Positions 1-17,439 are shown, numbered from the stretch's first letter. The stretch is 64,000 bases of DNA from Nematostella vectensis (GCF_932526225.1 NC_064037.1:9220203-9284202), one strand, 5' to 3'. Translations and numbers: made by a program. The notes: generated from the sequence alone by a model not told the origin.

Positions 1-3000
1 CGATTATATGCAACTACACCCATCAAATCGCCATTCTGAAAGATGGGAAACATGCAGCTGTTAGTCGATAGTAGTACCCCCTTGAAAATTGGTATCTCGC
101 AAATGCTCTCACCGTTGCGGCATGGGCTGCATCATCACCTAGACATGACAATAACAACATAGAGTTACGCTTCAATAAAGAACTTATAACAACACAGGCC
201 TTGGTTAAAAACATCTATAAACAGGGCTTCTGAAATTTTTTTTGTTTGAAATTATGCGCAAAATTTTGGAAAATTATGCACCAAATATCGCAAATTATGC
301 GCCAATTATGTGAATTGTGCAATACTTTGTAAGATAAAAGTGCTTCAATTAAACTTGCAAATCAGTGAGTCATAATGCAACAAGACTTCGATGTTTGCTG
401 TTAAGCATGCATTAAAAACGATTCTTCTACTTTTAACTTGTGTTGCTGCTAAAAGATGCATGTCGAGAACAGATTTGCATCAATGATCCACTACAACGTT
501 ACAAGCTGAACAAAATAGAAGATCATGTTCAGCATGAAACTTTCCAGGATATTGGCTTGCCCACTCTTGAGGTGTTACTTTACATTTCTTTGTTTGATTC
601 TTGGAATTATTGGGTGTCCTTGTTACAAAAGAATCCATTTTCGAAGCGAAAACACAAGAAGGAAAGATGTTTCCCGCAAAAAAATCAAAGTGAGGTGCTA
701 TTTTCTTTCCAAAGCTGTGATTATATTGTGGTTATATTTCTCCCAATAATGGCGCGTGGTACATAACAAACTAGAGCACAGGCACCAGTGAATGCCTGGT
801 TGTTTTGCGAAGTTCAATCTTGTTTACAATAAAGCACTGTTAAAACACCAGCTTTTTGCTGCAAAAATGTACGATATTTACTGGGAAAAAAGTCCATGTC
901 TCTCTCAAGGTATGAAAATACATAGTTTTTATTAATTGTTTTGTCTAATTTTTCACAAATTATGCACCATTATGCGCTTTTTCAGAATTGTGCAAATTAT
1001 GTGCTTAGAGTGAAATTATGCACTATCGCATCAGCGCATAATCCCAGAAGCCCTGTAAAAATACAGTATAACCTTGTTAATAAACTGAAGTAAGACAAAT
1101 TAGGCTCATATGTAATTATGATTCACCTCCTAGCTCATTGTAGTGATCTCTGCTGTCAAAAGCAAAGCTGAAAAAGATGTTGTTCCATAAAAACATCCTT
1201 TTCCTGGGGAAGAAAATCTCCAATAAATAACATGAATTAAAGTTTTTCACTCCACAGCAGACTTCTTCATGCAATAGAAACATTCCATTTGGATAAATTT
1301 AACACAACCATGTGGTATATATGGCTATTGGTTGCTTACTTTTCATCTTCTCCAGGATTGATTGCCATCACGTTTCCATCCACAACCGCCATGGCACCCT
1401 TGGTAGCCGCTGACACAAAATCACTTGTAATCTGGAAATGTCAAGTCAATGGAAGTTTTCCTTATGAGTAATGACCACAATCATCCCTAGCAAAATTTAG
1501 CACCCTTGTGGTAAATTACACATACTACATGTCATAAATATTTAGAAATATTTAGTTTTGACTGTTTACTTTTCTCCGAGACTATATGTTTATTTATTCA
1601 CATAAGTTTGAATGTCTACATAAACAGCTAATTGCGTTAATCAATGAGCAATAGCAGGCGGCTGTGATGAGTTTTGCCTCAGTGTGTACATATAAATGGT
1701 ATGGTACCAAGCAAGTTCAAGCAACAAATGGATGAAACCCAAAAAAGACTACTACAAGCAAAAGTCAGATAACAAATTCTTTTGAAATTTACAGAAGTCT
1801 AAAGAAGACTACAGAATACTTTGATAAACATTGGGAAGTAAAAATTAAAAGAAGGGGTGATGGAAAAGCATATATAACCACGGTTCAAAATAACCCTGCA
1901 AAAAAGCCTGCATACTCAAAATATTAAAAGGGGATACAGAAAAAAGAGCCGTCAAAGACCAGAAAACAGCTTGCTATCGCCGGCTGATGACCAAGATTTC
2001 AAATCCATGAAAATACTTTGTAAACTGCATTTCATAATATGCACAGTACCTTGAAGATAGCCCTATCTCTGAGCAATCTCTGTTGAATGTTATCCCTAGG
2101 AAGCTCCCTTGCAGACTGAAGTTCCTCATTCCAGTCACGCAACTACAAATTTGGGGTGAAGACAGACTTCAATTAGTGCATAGTGGTAGGTACTTCAAAA
2201 GCAACAAGACAAAAAAGGAAATAGAGAAGTGATTCATTTGTAATTTAGGCAAAAGAAAAATCTTATGGTTCCTAGAGTTGAACAGCAAACAAATTAAAGA
2301 CATTTTAAACACTTTTAAGACCGTTAAAGATGTAATAATATGATGAATGAACGCAGTTTTGATATTGTGTATTTCCGTGATTTATTGCCTTTTTGATTCT
2401 GGTCTCAATGCTTTTGGCTATGCTATCTGATCTAGTAATCACATGAGAGTTCAAGCTGTCAATAAATTGGGTTCTGTGACCAAGGGTCAGGTACAGCCGA
2501 TATTGTCACAAAAGAACTATAATTTCAAAATTAAAGACTAATTTAAACTTGCACGAACATAAAACTTCATTAATAACAACCTCCTCCCCCCCAACAAAAA
2601 AAATCAAGCTAAAAATTCAAAAATATTTATCTGGAATTAAAAAAAGACCATTATCAATCATCCCAATTCAAGATGTCTTTAGGTTAAATCTCACCTGGCC
2701 AGGCATATGTTCCTCATATCCAATCCTGACAGCGGCAGCTAAATACAGAGATGATTGGCATGTCAGGTTGTGAAAAGACGGGGCATTGGAAGGATCAATA
2801 AATAACACTCACCATCTTCAGCTCTAAGAGTATCTGCAGTATGCTCAACTTTTGGTATCACCCAGGGAAACACTAAAATGGAATCAAATTAATTCAACAA
2901 ACTTTGAATGCACCAATTTTGGAGTTAACTTTGGGAAATGATCAGAATAAACACAAGAAACAGGTGAAAAGAGAAGTGATTACCTTGGAACGGGGTTGGG

Positions 3001-6000
3001 ATGACCTCAAGCGGGTGCCTTTTCAGACTAAAAAAAATACTTTAATGTCAATTAAACACACACTCATACCTGTCAACCTCCGGAAATCTCAAGGCTTAAG
3101 CATTTTTGGGGGGGACGGGTCGGGTATATTCATTTTTTATGGGGGAGGGGTGGGTTTAACCTTGCAGGTGTTTGCCGTATAGTATCTGAGGGTGTTAGAT
3201 AAATTGAGCTACACAAGGAATTATTGTTTCAAATATTTTAATAGAATAATTTTCTATAGAATCATTTTTCTGAAGCAATAAAAATCACTAAAAAGCGGAA
3301 GATTTGGTGCTTAACACGGGAGAGCGGGAGAAGGGGTCCAAAATCTTGAGACTCCTGCCTAATGCGGGAGAGTTGACAGGTTTGAAAACTAGCTACGGTA
3401 CATCCATCCTGCTACCATCATACTATGGTACATGGAAAACTATATTCTATTTCCTAAATGTAAATTTTTTTGTTAAGAAAACATGGGCCTTCTGGAGCAG
3501 AAGAATCATATGCAGGTCGGACTCACCTTGTCTTCTGCAGTAGGACAAAGTTCTTCCTGAACAAGGGGCTGAGCTGTGGAAGAATCAGTAGCTTTAGAAA
3601 TTGTACTGGAAACTCATCTCGGCAGTATTCCACTGAGTTAGAAGCTGCACAGCTGCATAATAATGTTTAGATTTGTTGAATGGCTTGGACTATAAAGCCT
3701 TGTTTTCATGATCGCAGTTAACATAAACCAGCATAGTACAGGCTAGACAAGTTATTATATATACTGTGATATAGTATGTAGTCCACTGACCTGATTTAAC
3801 AGTCCAACCAGAGTATGTGATCGGCAAGGTTCCCCATGTGGCTGAGGGTTGAATACCCCGTCACGCGTCCTAGTGGGTGTCAAACAAAGTGATAAGTCGG
3901 TTGTCTAGAGTTTAAAAAAAGGAAAAACAGAAAAAAAAAACTGATATAGCAAAGCTCAGTACAAGGTATTTTTAGGTGTTCAATGAGCACAACAATACTG
4001 ATGTGTAAGTACAGTGTTTCTATGAGGATGACAAGAGCTTATTTAATACTGCACATTTCTTTGCTTTTGTTTGTGCTTAATCTTTAAACGATCTAAGCAG
4101 AATCTTTCCATTCTTAGCAGAAAATAACCAAGAAACAAGTCACGATGGCCTGATCTGCGAATTCCGCGTAGCTGTGCAAGCTGTTGCGAAATCAAATACA
4201 CAAGAAGTAAGAGAACAAGACAGCCTAAAATTTGTACTTTGGGATGTTTTGATGCCGATTTTTTGTTATACAGATTTTTTTTATAGATTTATACCTATCC
4301 ACATAAAATTTGAAAGGATAAAAGAATGGACTATTTTCTAAGTTCCTAGTCTAGCCCGCAAGCCAGAGTTTTTTACAGCGCAATTACCGATTTTATGTGT
4401 TACTTAACTTACTAACAATAAATTATGGGCTAGGCTAGGATATTAGATTCTTTTTGCAGATCATGATTACGTCCATTTTGAGAGGTTTTGTTTAAATCCC
4501 TGTTTGACTTTGCATTTCTCCCAGAAAAACAGTTGTTGCTTTAGTGATCAAGATGATGGGCAACTTATAAAGGCGTTGCTTTATATGTTGACTTCGTTGT
4601 ATGGAACGTGGTAAGCACTTAACATTTAATGAACATCTTTTATAATTTTTCAAAAATGAACCCTGAGAAGGAAAGGAACAATGCCGAGCATACATTTGTC
4701 AGTAAGCTTCGTTTCATTCATAACTGTGATTCCACTGTGAGCCAAAGTAGGATCAGACAATAACTCACTTGTTAATAAAGAATCCAGATGTTGATGCAGT
4801 GATGTTAACATGTGTGTCTTCTAGGGTTACAACATCTATATACAGCAAATCACCTACAAACAACATATGGAATTTTGTCAAACCAAATTCAGACATACAG
4901 ACAGATTCTCTTGCTACTGTAATAGGAGGAAGATTCTAAGAGTTGATGCTATGTTGTGTCCAATGTAACATCATACAAAATACTGATCACATGAGCCTTG
5001 TCAGAACTGGCAGAGGGTGAGAGGGGGGTGTGCGCAGTCATAGGTGTTAGAAGTGGACCATTTCTCTGATCCATTGTTTTTGTGTTTTTTTTTAATTTCA
5101 GTTACTGTAATCATTTTATTCATTTATTCAGTATTCATTTTTTTCATAGCCCATACCTGCAAGCTTCCTGTATCCTGGAGGTGGATTCCAGTTGCTGGGG
5201 GAGAGGGTCTTGAGGCACTTCGGGACCTTGGGCTCTGAGTTGCGCGGATAGAGAGGCTCAAGCAGAGGGAGCAGCTCATCCGACCCAAACACCTGCAAGG
5301 GCGGAGTACAGTCCTCTGTCGACACAGTGCCTTGATTACCCTTGGCCTTGACTGCCTCTTCTGTTAAAGTGAAACATTACAGGTGAACAGGGGTTTGGTT
5401 ATGAACCAGAAAGAGCTAAAGAAAGAAATGGCAGAAAACTATTTCAAAGAAGCTCATTTCATATTTCGTAAGGCATAGAATTCCTGTAAGTACTTAGTGA
5501 GTAATAGCAAACAAAATATCAAATGTGAGATGCTTTTCACAGTTTATAATGAAAGCATTTATCTACACTTGTCTACCTTTTTTCACACACACCCCACTTA
5601 AAACATTGTGATTTTTTCTCTCTCCCTTTTTATGTTGTTCCGGCGGTGACAAATCATAATTTTGAGCATTCTCTACTAGTATGTGAAGAAAATTAATTCA
5701 CATTTTTCAAAACTTTAATGACATAGTCAAATTATCCTACAGTAAATCAAAACACTGTTAAGTTGACTTGAATGAAATCTCACCTTCTACATCTATTCCA
5801 GTCACAGCAGACAGGAATGACAGAGACAGATTATCTATAGCAGAGTAGGCACTAGCTTGAAAGGTTGTGCTTAGCAAGTCCTTTAGCCTCCTGAAGTGAA
5901 TCCGAGCTTCTCTTACTGTGTACGGCTCTGGAAAAAATAAATAAGCAGCAGCAATTGTAATGCTAAATCAACTTTAACCCATAATGATGCTTCTTCCAAA

Positions 6001-8574
6001 AACTTAACATGTAGGAGCTGCATTTTATTTTTTTAAATTACTATAATGAACAAGCAACAAAGTAAAACACAATTATAGTCAGACAACAAACCTAAAAAAA
6101 ATAATGCAACATATAATATGGTTTGGTCTCAGAGCTTCATACAGTAAAGAGTGCATTGTACTCTAGCATTGTAGTATTAATCAAAATGTTGTATTAAGGA
6201 GAGTTTAATTTATAATTTTTTTGTAGGAAACCTCTTGCTGTACAAACCTTCAACAACTTTGATAGTTGCATTATCAGTAAGTCCCTCAATGAGATGAAGT
6301 TCTGCAAAATCATCCAGTCGGGTTCCATCAAGTAGCAGAGCAAAGCAGGTTCTAAAGCAGCTCTCCGGCCGATCCAGAACGATCTGTCGCATATCCTGGA
6401 CATTATCTTGCAGTGAGAACTGAAAACACAAAAAAAGCACAAACAAAAACACATAAGAAAAGATATAACCTTGATTACTGTAAACGCTTCAAGAGGGGGG
6501 GTTGCTTTAGTAGAGAGGAGGTGCTAAAAATCCTATGTCAGCTACACCTTTGTTATTTGAAGAAAAATTATTAATAAATCACAAAGAAACCACCATTGGA
6601 TTGAAATCTCATTTACCAAATTCAATTTAAAACATCATGACTATAGAAAAGAGCGCTTTCTTGCACAATGGATAACAAAATGGAGACCTGACAGAGGCCC
6701 TTAATTTCCTTTTCCTGTTTTTAAACAACAGAAATTTGTAACTCTTTTAAAGGCTCAGATGCTATAAGAGGGGGGCTTAAAAGCCAGATTCTTGGATAAA
6801 AAGTTGACCCAAGCAGCATCGGCAGTCTCATTTCTCACTTTACTGTTGTAGAAATACGAACTCTGTATTTATCAAGCACTAAACTTTGTGAGATAATAAG
6901 CCTTACATTTATTGACAATGAACAACTATACTACCTTATGTTATTGTTTATACAATGTGTTTTGTACTTCAACACATATTTCAATTTATGCACATTTTAG
7001 CGACCAACCAAGCCACTAACTGTGACTTTTGCACTCATGGTTGACTGTGCATGAATTTTGAAACTTTTTCAGAAAACACACAAAATACCAAAACTCCTAA
7101 GATTTTTTTCTCCATACTAATCAAGGATATATGAAATAGCTATACATATACACTGTATATGTTCTGTTTTACAAGAAACTGTCTTTGAAAAATCTCAAAC
7201 CAAAAGTTTTCAAGACAATCTTATTCGTGCCAATGAATGGTGATAATGAAATTTGGGGCGGTCTACTTCCTTTTACAGGAACATCAGGTTAAAAGAAAGC
7301 TTTTTTGGTAGACAGAGTTAATTAGACGAAACACAAAAATAATATGAAGATATAGATAAAGTAATAAGGTAATAATTAGCATAATAAACTATTTATTTGC
7401 TGCCTGAGAGAAAAACAAATAAAAATAAAAAATCCAAAGGAAACCAGCATTTATCACTTTAATTCAACACTTTGATTTTATAGATACAGGTATGGTTATT
7501 TATTTTGCTTGGAAATATTCATTGCCATAGAAATGCATTGCTAGCAACCTATTATGTCTTGGGCAATGTAACTATTTTTTACTTATTATTTTTGAAAATC
7601 TAAACAGAAAAAGCGCTAGAGCATGACAGTACAATCCAAAATAAATAGACACATATCTATCAGAGCTTATCATCTTCTGCATCCGTTTAACCACATAAGT
7701 AATGCAAGAGTATTTCAATTTTATGTCAACCAAACTTTACAGAGCTCCTCTGAACAAGTGGCAAAGGACTCATTTCACATCTGACTTTACTTTGTTTTTT
7801 GAGAGATTAAATCATACTTGATATTAATCATTCATGTTGAACAATTACAGAAGTACATGTGAATGCTGTGAAAGCTTAAAAGTAAGTTGTGCCTTAGATT
7901 TGCACTGCAAAAAATATTTACATAATATTTAACTTATAAAACTGAGTGCTGGTGCTAGATTTAGCATGCTTTGGAAACACTGGGGAGATTTAGAAAATAA
8001 AGGAAAATATTTACAAAATAATGGAAGAGGGATTAATGCAAATATAAACAAAACGGTTATTATTATGAATATGCTATTTACATTTCTATCAATAAACACT
8101 TACTGTCGCTTGCACGGGTTCGCTAGTACCGGGAATCAAAAATTGCAGAGTCACAGTACCCAGAGGAATGTTTTGAGAATCATCTTTGTTTTCAGCGTTC
8201 TCCTCAGACTCTGCAAGACAACAATGACGGCAGGAGGTCAAAGCATTGCAAGCTTATATCTAAAATACAATAAATCATTAAAACACAATCACTTAAATAG
8301 CCATCATGGTAGCAAAAAATCCTACCGGGAAATTTGAGACAAAGACACAAAGACAACCAACACCGTAGCGTAATAACAAACCAATAATACGTAATTAAAT
8401 TTTATTGTCAAGGTAAATAAATGACGTACTTTTGGTGTCCTGTTCCGTTGGTGTTTGCTTTTCGTCGGTTTTCGTCGCCTCTTGGATTTCGGATTCAGAT
8501 CTTTCCTGCGCTAGTTTACGCAAATGTGGACAGACAAGTTCTGGGTCTGCTCCGTTGGAATCAGCCACTGGCAT
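1..8574 (-). CDS. CLUH: CLUH / clustered mitochondria protein, N-terminal part (3' end off the left edge)
   Basis: CLUH binds mRNAs of nuclear-encoded mitochondrial proteins in the cytosol and is needed for normal mitochondrial distribution. Sixteen exons join in frame (high to low): 8574-8430, 8210-8104, 6419-6248, 5927-5784, 5360-5157, 4853-4769, 3869-3791, 3573-3527, 3027-2984, 2872-2813, 2738-2695, 2142-2050, 1431-1340, 1203-1127, 138-113, 35-1. They give about 484 residues, roughly the first third of an animal CLUH. Recognisable blocks are the N-terminal ubiquitin-like region ([19 protein letters not shown], then [12 protein letters not shown]), the [14 protein letters not shown] segment, [17 protein letters not shown], and the Clu-domain blocks [17 protein letters not shown] and [17 protein letters not shown]. 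The start ATG at 8574 opens an acidic, probably disordered leader. Introns 139-1126 and 3028-3526 contain MITE-like insertions. The remainder, including the TPR region, lies outside the window. Confidence 0.95.
221..1056. mobile_element. Non-autonomous DNA transposon with 12-bp terminal inverted repeats, in a CLUH intron
   Basis: ACAGGGCTTCTG at 221-232 is exactly inverted at 1045-1056. Subterminal DNA at both ends (235-330 and 955-1040) is rich in the motif AATTATGC in both orientations. No transposase frame is visible. Flanking TAAA occurs on both sides but is too simple to prove a target duplication. The CAGGG terminus suggests hAT-type, which is inference. Confidence 0.55.
3070..3382. mobile_element. 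Short MITE-like inverted-repeat element in a CLUH intron
   Basis: ACCTGTCAACCTCCGG near 3070 is mirrored by CGGGAGAGTTGACAGGT ending at 3382. An inner pair (ATCTCAAG / CTTGAGACT) extends the inverted repeat. There is no coding capacity. The superfamily is unclear because no clear target duplication is seen. Confidence 0.5.
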
Positions 8575-9813
8575 TTTGAGAAATAGCCACTAAGATTCCT
8601 CAAAATATCTGCGAACATGCACAGCAATACCACAAAGGTTAAAAGGAATTGTAAAAAATCCGACGTAACGCGCAAGCTAAATCAGGCGCAAGAACTGGAG
8701 GAATGGGCTTTGCGTCATTACCGAATAATGATTAACACTACAGCGAAAATATCTAAATTCTGTCAATGAAAAAGTGCGCTTTCCGGTTGTGAGTAAATAC
8801 CTTTCTTCCATGGCAATGCACATGAGATCGGGTATTATAGAAAAAGAGAAATATCTGATAATAACCGGCAAAATGTTAAGCGCACGACACGTGGAAAACG
8901 TAACGATATATTTCATCAATTGCAGCTCGCAGCTGAATTGTAGCAAACCACTCGCATTACCTGCCCTGATTGACTGACCTTAGTTTGATTTTTGCGTATA
9001 AGGACCTAGTTGTCAATGTGATGTCCTTATTTTGGATTCGTAAGGCAGGAAGGACAGATTATGGATCCGAGATTATTAGGCCGCCGGTCACCTCACTTTA
9101 CCACCATTCACGTGGATGGCTTTGCTTCGTTACGCAATGCAGCTGTTCAGCGGTAATACATCAGCTGGTATGCGTAACACAGGGGCCCCACAAGAGGCGT
9201 GTTTTTTTCTCGGCCGCCAAGCAGGCTAGAGAATGTTTAGCTGTGATTTTCGTTTTCTCTCTCTATTTTATGGATTCAAAAAGAAAGGACTATTTAGATT
9301 GGATCAGGTTGGTACAGAAATTTATTCAGTGCACTGCACCGTAGTTTATTGTTTTTTTTTCTTTTTGTAAGGGGAGGGGTACAGCGCGAAACGAGCGCGA
9401 GTGTAGCATAAAATTATCACCATAGCGCGATCATGTACAGGCACCCTCCTTCAGCCTACAGGTCTAAATTAATGCTTTTCAAATTATTTGCTTCCTTAAT
9501 CCTTACCCGCCCTCGCAACCCTAAACACACACTCCACCCCTTCAAATCCGTTCCGGGGCACAAGCGTGAAGCCTTGAGAGACCATTCAAGCAAATCCTCC
9601 TCTTCTCATGTTACAGGAATTTGAATCCAATCGCTTCTAACTGATCACAACAACGTTGTAAATCAAAGAAAAAAGATTTTTTTAAATGACGGACGCAACA
9701 CCCTATTAGGGCTGACAGGTTCATTATGATTCATTAATATATCACTGAGAACTTGTTTTGTTCTCTCTTATTTTTTTACCTTGCCACAGTTTATAACTTC
9801 TGTAAAAAAAAGG
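8575..9813. other. Intergenic region between divergent CLUH and secreted-protein genes
   Basis: About 1.2 kb separates the two start codons. It must hold both promoters and 5' UTRs. I see no convincing exon, RNA gene or transposon; the short open frames here lack family features. Confidence 0.6.
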
Positions 9814-11980
9814 ATGGCAAAAATTGTGCGCGTGGTCTTTGGGATCTTCTTGTTTTCGTCATTTACAGGTGAGTGTTACTATGTATGGAAAACTCTTGCT
9901 GCTGTCTTTTTTATATGTTGTGCTCGTTTGGAATGATAAATTATAATGGTGAAACTTTTTCTCGTGTTGGTGCGGTGTGAAATCCACCTGTACCCTAACA
10001 GGTCTTCGCGTGCGCTGTAAAAGCTGTGTTATGTCTACTATATATTTAAATGATCGACATAAATAAAATTATATACTTCTTTAGAAGCTTACAAGAAGTG
10101 AGACGCGATAGTTTCAGAGAGAAAAAAAGAACTTCTAAACGCATATGCTGATGTGCTTCTAAAAAAGAAGCTGCCCATTGTTGCTGAACTGCACGGGCAA
10201 TAGGATTGTACCACCAGCCGTTCCGTCAGGTGTATCAAACTAGCTTATCTGCTTATGAGTTCAAAATCAAATAGAATAACACTGATTTCCCCCATTCACT
10301 TATAGCCCTAATCTATAACTATCTTCACTTATAATTATAAAGCAGGAATCAACGGAAAATGATCGACATCGGCTCCACCAGGTCCTAGAACACTACACCA
10401 TTTATTAACGTTTCGAGCCTTTACACACTAACAAACTCCAAGCACTACATTTGACCTTATATGCTGTCAGATTTTCTCGAATTACTCTAACTTGATTCCC
10501 TCAAATTCAAAGGGGATAATTTAAATCTACTAACATCTAACAAACATTTTCTTTAGGTTTTATTGAAAGAGCAGAGGCTCGGCCGAGACGACATAAATTC
10601 CAACTATACCAAACGTCACAAAGCCCCATCCCTCATATCATATCTGAAAACAATTCCCACAACACCTCCCCGCAAGGGAAAGTGTCACATCTTAGGGTCG
10701 AGACGGGAATGTCACGTGGTTTACACTTTAGACCGACTCCCCAGCGGTCGGGAGAGGAGCTTGCAGTCAAGAAATCCGATACGAGGTTATCATCGTCTTC
10801 CGAGCAACGCATGCGCACTGAGGAAACCAAGATGGCAGGGTTGCGGAGCACTCTGACACTCAATAAACGAGCAGAAGCTGATATAGAAACTTATGACCAA
10901 CAAGCACATGATCCAATTATACGTCCTGTAAAAATCGAAGCGGAGCCACCCATGCGCCGAAGTGCAGAAAGCACATGGGAGATCCTGGCCGAGAAGACGC
11001 GCCCGCAAGACATGGAGTCAGAGGAGAATCTCATTAGCTCAAAGGAGCACATAGGCGAAAGTAGCTTATCACAAAGCCCCTGGTACAAAAGATCTGTGAA
11101 AGAAAAACAAAAAGACAAAACAGGGACGATAGATGTCGCAAAACGTGAAAGCTCAGAAGATTATAGCAATTACGATGATTTCCAAGAAAGCAATTCCAAA
11201 AAATCGGACTACGGCGATGGCGACGAGGACGAGATGTCTCTGTACACGGGGAGGCATTCCGAGCCAGCCTCGGATGACAAGATGCTTAAAAATCTCCTAG
11301 ATCAGGGCGACGGGACCTTGGCATTTGGTACGCCACAGGAAGCCAAAGAAGAAGATCACCTGATTAAAGAGATCGAGGACATGTCCCGTCAGAGCGCCAA
11401 ACTCCCCAAGGGCCTCCACCTGCCATATACGAACGGTCCCCTCGATACACCAGGCACGAGTTTTTCCAATATGGACGTGTCTATAGGAGGAATACCCGGG
11501 CAAGATGATTCTGAGACTATCACTAAGTATGCAGGGGATAAAGGGGAAAACGACCCTTCATATTTAAAGCGGGACTCTATTTTGGGGCACTATTGGGAGT
11601 CTAGGAATAGGGATATTGTCCCAAGACAGGAGATTGCCAATCCTGGTGAGAGATTTCCTGCAATTGAGCGCTTTCCTTCAATAGAACCTCCTCAACTCGA
11701 ACAGTTTAGACGTCTTCCGATGTTTCCCGCCATACCGCCAGTCTTCCAGCCCGTGGGCGCCCCCTTCCGAGAACCCCAAACCCTCGACGAGGCCCCACCC
11801 TTAGATGAGCCCCCTCCGATGTCCGAATACCTTCCGGTGGACGAGCCCGCGCCGATATCAGAGCTTCCGTCCATTCGGGAGATCCCGCCAATACAAGAGC
11901 CTACCCACGCAACTCCAAAGCGACTGGACCCTAAGGAGACGTTTGGCAACAAAAAGTCCAAACTTAAGCCGAAAAATTGA
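9814..11980 (+). CDS. Secreted acidic/proline-rich protein of unknown function, 492 aa
   Basis: Exon 1 (9814-9868) encodes a classic signal peptide: a short basic start, then a hydrophobic run (VVFGIFLFSSFTG). It splices in phase to exon 2 (10557-11980), an uninterrupted frame to a TGA. The predicted protein is 492 residues. It has no cysteine-rich or known enzymatic domain; it looks disordered and highly charged, with an acidic stretch around residues 215-265 (including YGDGDEDEMSLY) and a proline/glutamate-rich tail at about 430-480 with repeated DEPP, DEAPP and SELPSI-like units. KR or RR pairs are scattered through it, which would permit prohormone-convertase cleavage, but no GKR/GRR amidation sites are seen, so a neuropeptide precursor is not supported. 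An extracellular-matrix or mineral-associated acidic protein is equally possible. The gene is convergent with the LIM gene downstream. Confidence 0.75.
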
Positions 11981-13031
11981 AGAAGAAGAACAACAGAAAA
12001 CGAGCGTACTCACACCTCTTCCAAATAACTAGATCATAAGAAGACGTCTAGCAAAAAGACTTCCAAACGCTGTTATATATGATGTTATATGATATAAATT
12101 CCGAAATAGATGCTAGAATAACATATTAGAATAACATGGATCTTACATTCGCTACATATGCTTACATGGATATAAATCAGAGAAATGACTGAGAATGACT
12201 AGATAAACACTAGTGACTTGACAGTAAGTGATTGCAGGGCAAGAGTTTTACGTCACCACAAAAGCACCACAAAAATGCAAGCCGCTGTAGCGGGTTGACC
12301 AACCGGTTTTGCAGGTTGAGCCTCAACCGGTTGCGGCGGGTTGAGAACATTCAAGCTCCTATAGTATACTATGGTCCCCAAGCCGCTGTAGCGGGTTGAC
12401 CAACCAGTTAAAAGCTAACCCGCAGTAACGGGTTGAGGCTCAACCCCTGCTATAAGCTATACAGTGGGTTGGCTTCTAACCGGTTGGTCAACCCGCTACA
12501 GCGGCTTGCTTTTTTGCCATTTTTATTCTCACCCTCGCCGTCATATTTCGTCTTTTACATGTCTACCTCACCTTCATACCCCCTTTTCTTACTCAAAAAT
12601 CACCAGATTTTACATCTAACAAAATATGAATACTTCCAACCCGATCCGTGGTCAACAAGAGAGCTCCCTCTGACGCACAAGATACCCGCCGGAAAAAAAA
12701 ACTAGTGGAACAAAGGTGCACAAAACAAACTCGAGTTTTATAACGGACGCGTGCAACATTCGCGTTTTGAGATGGATGTAAAACCGAACATATTGATGAT
12801 GATGCAATTCCAGTATTGGTGATATGATCCTGAGGTGATGATAAAACAAGAGGGAAATGGGCTTACGAAACTTCATCTACGACAAGCAGATAGCTATATT
12901 TGTAAACTTATTATTGATCCTCGTACAACAATACATGAATTAATAGCTAAGCTACTTATATCACACATAGATACATAGTGTCGTTGGGTAGTTCGACTTT
13001 TCGAGTCCACACGGCGTTATGGCACTTATTC
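11981..13031. other. Intergenic region between convergent genes
   Basis: This holds the 3' flanks of the secreted-protein gene and of the LIM gene, plus the foldback element at 12278-12509. The short frames here look like chance frames. Confidence 0.55.
12278..12509. mobile_element. Foldback repeat with 31-bp inverted ends and an internal direct copy
   Basis: The left end (from 12278, containing GCCGCTGTAGCGGGTTGACC) is perfectly inverted at about 12478-12509. A third, direct copy of the same end lies at about 12380. Inner DNA repeats AACCGGTT and GGGTTGAGG motifs. It can form a long hairpin. It has no coding capacity and a target duplication is not evident. Confidence 0.6.
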
Positions 13032-16507
<3,476 letters not shown>

Positions 16508-17278
16508 GCTACAGTAAATAGAAAAAATATGAGTTACACTTTAAAGAAGGCCAATTACGCCGCCATTCTACTATGGAAAGAAAGAGGATTTTAACAAATT
16601 GCAGCAAGAGACTCTTGGTTGCAGTGAAAGCATTCAGAAGCTGTATGAGGGCTTGGCCTCTCATCCCGCATCTCTGTGAAGATTTCATAGCTCCCGCTTT
16701 TGGGTTTGAAATCGGCGTCAATGCGTCAGACTTTTGAGAATATTTCACCATTCTCTGTCATCCGCGTTCTGAAATAGGACTTTAGTCGTCGCGTGGCACT
16801 GAACGACATAACAATATGTTTGGAAATCATCTGTAGACTACCATGATTAAGAAAATTATAGTTTTTATCCTCATCATATATATAACAGTCCAGTGACTGC
16901 AGGAATAGGCTGCGTACCCCCCTGGGACATGATCGGATATTGTGTCCAAGTTTCTCCCTGCTCGCGCAACTCTTCGCAAATTCCAGGCAAATTCGCGAGA
17001 CTTTTACCACAAACGAACCATAAAGAATCAGAGAGGACTCTCTTCCTCTTTCTTTGTTGGGGAAAGTTTTCTCTCGAAGGACTAAATACCTTTCTGCGCC
17101 ACAATTCCCCTTAAAAACACACGAGGCTAATACAGTGATTTAAACTAGCTTTATTCATGAAACAGTGAAGACACAATTTCAAATTATATTTTAATGGCCC
17201 GAAGGATCACGAGTGACTGATTCTTCGCCTGTGCTTTTAACAAACCGAGTACAGGCTTACCATCCTGAGGTTGTGTGT

Positions 17279-17354
17279 GAGAGGAGTTTTAGGGGATGAA
17301 GTATGGCTATTTTTTTTAAAGCCAATATTTCGAAAGCCCCCTAAAACTCCTCTC
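17279..17354. repeat. 17-bp perfect inverted repeat
   Basis: GAGAGGAGTTTTAGGGG at about 17279 is exactly inverted as CCCCTAAAACTCCTCTC ending at about 17354, with weaker complementarity beyond. It could be a MITE remnant or a cruciform-forming site; no function is evident. Confidence 0.55.
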
Positions 17355-17439
17355 AAACCACCCCAAGACCTTCACATTTGTACTGTTTATTGATAAAGGG
17401 AGATAAAACAAGACATTTCTCATTCACTCTGACTTTATT

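Noticed and set aside
440-766. Forward frame of 108 codons near the left end
   Set aside because: It lies inside the inverted-repeat element 221-1056 in a CLUH intron and has no recognisable domain or codon pattern.
11692-11961. Reverse frames over the proline-rich part of the secreted protein
   Set aside because: Antisense shadows of the long forward exon 10557-11980.
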